Source: Poecilobothrus nobilitatus
Lineage: Eukaryota; Arthropoda; Insecta; Diptera; Dolichopodidae
DNA length: 64,000 nucleotides
Reading direction: 5' to 3'
Assembly (NCBI GenBank): GCA_947095535.1
Contig: OX352774.1
Span: 39,262,496-39,326,495 of the forward strand
Below the pieces are notes generated by a model. It did not search any database and had not been told where the DNA came from. It saw only the letters and a program-made list of their open reading frames with translations. Every line of letters begins with the position of its first letter. Positions within the stretch are counted from its first letter, which is position 1. Both the position numbers and the translations under genes were made by a program. This document shows positions 61,218 to 64,000 of the stretch, one piece after another.

Positions 61218-62861
61218 GTATAGGTTTCATTCGGTTGTATTAGAAACAACCATAATCACCCCCTTAAAACTAAACTTTAGGAAAGGTCCTTTAATATATA
61301 CGTAGTGATATAATGTAGATTTTGGTTTTAGGGAAAAGGATGAAGAAAAGATTACTTGGGATTACTTAGTATTACTTGGGTTTGGGATAATTAGAATTAT
61401 GGAGAATGGACGATAACATATATATGTATGTATATCTATAATAAGTATCTAAAATAAAACTTACAAAAATATTTATTTATTGTATTACACATTTATTGAA
61501 AATTAAAACATGTAATTGTTTTTTTTTTTTCTTTTTTTTTTTTTAGTATAATTTAATTAAATATATGTATGCATACATAATTTAAATCTATTTATACAAT
61601 TATATAAATACATATACACGTTTTATGATTTATAATTATTAATAAAGTTTTGTTTTTTTTTTTTTTTATTTAATCTATTTACAAAAAAGACAAAAAATCT
61701 TGACGGGTAGGGGAGGGGGAGAAAAAATTTGTTTTTGTTTTTTTTTTTTTTTTTTTTTTTTAAGTTACAATAACTATAATAATATAATTAATTACTAATT
61801 TATAAGTAAAATAACATTTTTTTCTTTTTTTTTTTTTTGTTTAATTAATTTTAATTTTTTCAAAAGTAAATTTATTTTAGGTGTAATACACTAGATCATT
61901 GTTCTTTTTTTTTTTTTGTTTTTCCTCCGGTTCTTTTTCAATATTGGTTTATAGTAAATTTATTAAAGATATATTTCGTATTATTTTAATTATATAATTT
62001 ATTATTCTAAAATATTTTTTTTAATATTTATTTTTTTGTTTTTTGCTTTTATATTAATTCCTTTATATTATTTATCTATAATATATATTTAGTTATTGAG
62101 TATTATTAGTGATTATTAAAAACTTATAAACTGGCATATATATATATATATGTATATTTTGTTCAAAATATTTTCGTTAAATGGTGATTAATGCTTTTTT
62201 TATTTTTTTTGTTTTGTTTTATTCATCAAAATTTTTATTATATATTTTTTTTTTATTTTATATTTTTTTCGATTAAATATAATTTATTTATATTATTTAA
62301 ATATCTATCTATATACTTTCGTTTTAACATTCTTATTTTTTTTTTTTTTTAATTTATTATATAAATTTGATTTTTAAATTATTTTAGAATTTGCTATGAT
62401 ATTTGATTTAAATAAAATTTAAAAGAAAAAAAAGAAAAAAAATTTATATTCTTATTATATTTTTTTAAATTTTATTATACCGTTAATAAAAAGAATAAAA
62501 TATTGAAAAGATAATTTTGGAGTTATTATGGACAAAAAATTTAAATATACCTACATATTTTAAACAAATTATATATAGATACACTTAAAAAAAAAAAATT
62601 TTTTCGGACTTTAATTTAAGAAAAAAAAAACACCAAAGATAAAAAAGAAAAGATAAAATCGTGAAATTGAAACAAAAAAAAAAAAAACCAAAAAACAAAA
62701 AAGTCAAAGTCTGTTTTGAGTCAACTGCACAATATTGTTATTGATTTAATTTACACGGGTCTTCTTAAATCAGATCCGTATACTGTTTATTTTCACAAGT
62801 TTCTTCACGAAGTAGATTCATTTTAATAAGTATGTGTATTTATTTGTAAATAAATTTTTAA
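61218..62861. other. T-rich, low-complexity DNA, no gene
   Basis: Many poly(T) tracts of 10-23 nt and TATA repeats on the plus strand. No ORF with protein features. It could be a long 3' UTR of a gene lying outside the window, but nothing shows this. Confidence 0.5.
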
Positions 62862-63490
62862 CCCTATCACGACGACTGGTACACATAAGTACCACGAAAA
62901 TTCAAAAAAAAGACTAAAAGATTAAAATTACACTAAAATTGGTTCAAATATGCGCCAGTTCGTTTTTTTACAGAAATTTTAATGTTTACAAAACAATGTT
63001 TATAAACATCTTTTAATTTACAATAAAAGGGAATTTCTCATTTAGCAGACTTTGTTTGGTACATTTACGTACATTCGGTCATTTGTAGTAAGATTGTCAA
63101 TAGAACAATTAGTGTATAATTTAAATTTTTGTTAAAAGAACTTGTGAATCCAAACAATCCAAAATTATTACAATATTTATTAGCATATTTTATAATATTT
63201 TTGCATATTTCTAAGTATAAAAATATATATATATATGTATATATATATGAGAAAATTTCGGTAGTGATACATAAAAAAAAAAATTTGTTTTTATTTCATA
63301 AAAGACTGCTGGTACACATGCAGTACCACATAAAAAGACGAATGGTACAATGTTATACCACCATCCCCAGCTCAGACCTTTGGTAAGGCCCTTGATCTAT
63401 AGCCATATTTAAGATTAAATGCGCAATATCTAACGAAACTAGTTCAAAATTGAACTGTAACATATCCATTTAAAAGCCGTCGCGAAAGGG
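62862..63490. mobile_element. Possible piggyBac-like MITE
   Basis: TTAA at 62858-62861 is followed by CCCTATCACGACGAC. The right end, read inward on the minus strand, is CCCTTTCGCGACGGC (12 of 15 match). The right flank reads GGGTGAG rather than GGGTTAA, so the TTAA target is not duplicated intact. Internal TGGTACACAT..GTACCAC segments occur near both ends. No transposase. Confidence 0.45.
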
Positions 63491-63539
63491 TGAGAAATAT
63501 GTATGTATGTATACAATTTGTACTTTGATTGTGTATTTT

Positions 63540-63640
63540 CTACTTTAAGTGAAGCCAATTTTTACTTTAAGTGAAACCAATTTTTACTTTAAGTGAAGAC
63601 ATTTTTTATTTTAATTGAAGAATCTTTATTTTAATATGTA
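63540..63640. repeat. 22-bp minisatellite (ACTTTAAGTGAAACC type)
   Basis: About four copies of a 22-nt unit with the core TTTTTACTTTAAGTGAA. Inverted copies of the core (TTCACTTAAAGTAAAA) follow at 63752-63830, so the two blocks face each other. Confidence 0.75.
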
Positions 63641-63751
63641 ATTCATATATATTTGGACAAGGTATTTATGTATCTAATATTTATGTATATGCATAATGTA
63701 TATTATATATAATTTTTTACTTTAGTTTTTATTACAAATGTGTTCACTTAA

Positions 63752-63830
63752 AGTAAAACATCTTCATTTAAAGTAAAACTTTTTTCACTCGAAGTAAAAA
63801 ATGTCTTCAGTCAAAGTAAAGAAAGGTATA
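63752..63830. repeat. Inverted partner of the 22-bp minisatellite
   Basis: About three to four units with the core TTCATTTAAAGTAAAA, the reverse complement of the unit at 63540-63640. The two blocks flank ~110 nt. Confidence 0.7.
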
Positions 63831-64000
63831 ATTATATAAAATAAAAGCGGATATTGAAATAATTATTTTTGTTATCCTTTTTTTTGCGTAAATAGGTAGA
63901 TACCCAAAATTTTTCTGACCATCATAAAGATTTATTTAATTTTTTCTTTGAATTTGTGACTTTTGGCATTCACCGTATAAAATTTTGGATTCGAAAAAGA

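Noticed and set aside
62763..62823. Short minus-strand frame MNLLREETCENKQ...
   Set aside because: Looks less AT-biased than its surroundings, but has only 18 codons, an in-frame stop just upstream and no acceptor site.
1..64000. CRISPR arrays, bacterial operons, viral insertions
   Set aside because: No evenly spaced direct repeats with unique spacers, no prokaryotic gene structure and no recognisable viral proteins were seen.

Overview
The window is AT-rich eukaryotic DNA with short (about 60-75 nt) GT-AG introns, TATA boxes, TATG-rich simple repeats and DINE-1-like (Helentron-derived) interspersed elements carrying GTCC microsatellites. This suggests a fly, most likely a higher dipteran. 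I cannot name the species.

The real gene content is one cluster of small secreted cuticular proteins with a Rebers-Riddiford chitin-binding domain (CPR family, RR-2-like). I resolve 15 loci with exon boundaries: 3107-3576(-), 4521-4997(+), 8956-9425(-), 10375-10851(+), 14362-14964(+), 16632-17116(-), 24063-24562(-), 25056-25553(+), 37998-38497(-), 39001-39504(+), 42189-42688(-), 43193-43690(+), 49159-49653(-), 50178-50639(+) and 54368-55026(+). There are also exon relics near 17.5, 17.7 and 20.4 kb. Most loci form head-to-head pairs sharing a roughly 0.5-0.95 kb intergenic promoter region, and the pair has been the unit of duplication. Exon 1 is 181 nt in 13 of 15 genes (187 nt in the other two copies of one gene type would make it 12; 178 nt in 50178), both introns are phase 1, and exon 2 is 114 nt in nearly all copies.

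Layout. 1-13159 holds two near-identical ~5.8 kb units with a gene pair each. A third, internally deleted unit (13160-~14965) keeps only a decaying plus-strand gene. 16.6-20.5 kb holds one gene plus relics. 24-25.6 kb holds a pair. 25.8-36.8 kb is a nest of mobile elements: a hAT transposon invaded by two DINE-1-like elements, with a 1027-bp tandem duplication at its right end. 36.8-43.9 kb contains two tandem ~4.2 kb copies of a gene pair. 44-49 kb is a diverged copy of the same flank, broken up by insertions. 49.2-50.6 kb holds a pair whose plus member has lost intron 2. 51.9-60.9 kb has two oppositely oriented repeat-rich elements flanking a radically diverged family member at 54.4 kb. 60.9-64 kb has small inverted-repeat elements in T-rich DNA and no gene I can support.

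The cuticular proteins presumably act together as secreted, histidine-rich, chitin-associated matrix proteins. Their coordinated expression is an inference from shared promoters and TATA/TCAGT-type start regions.
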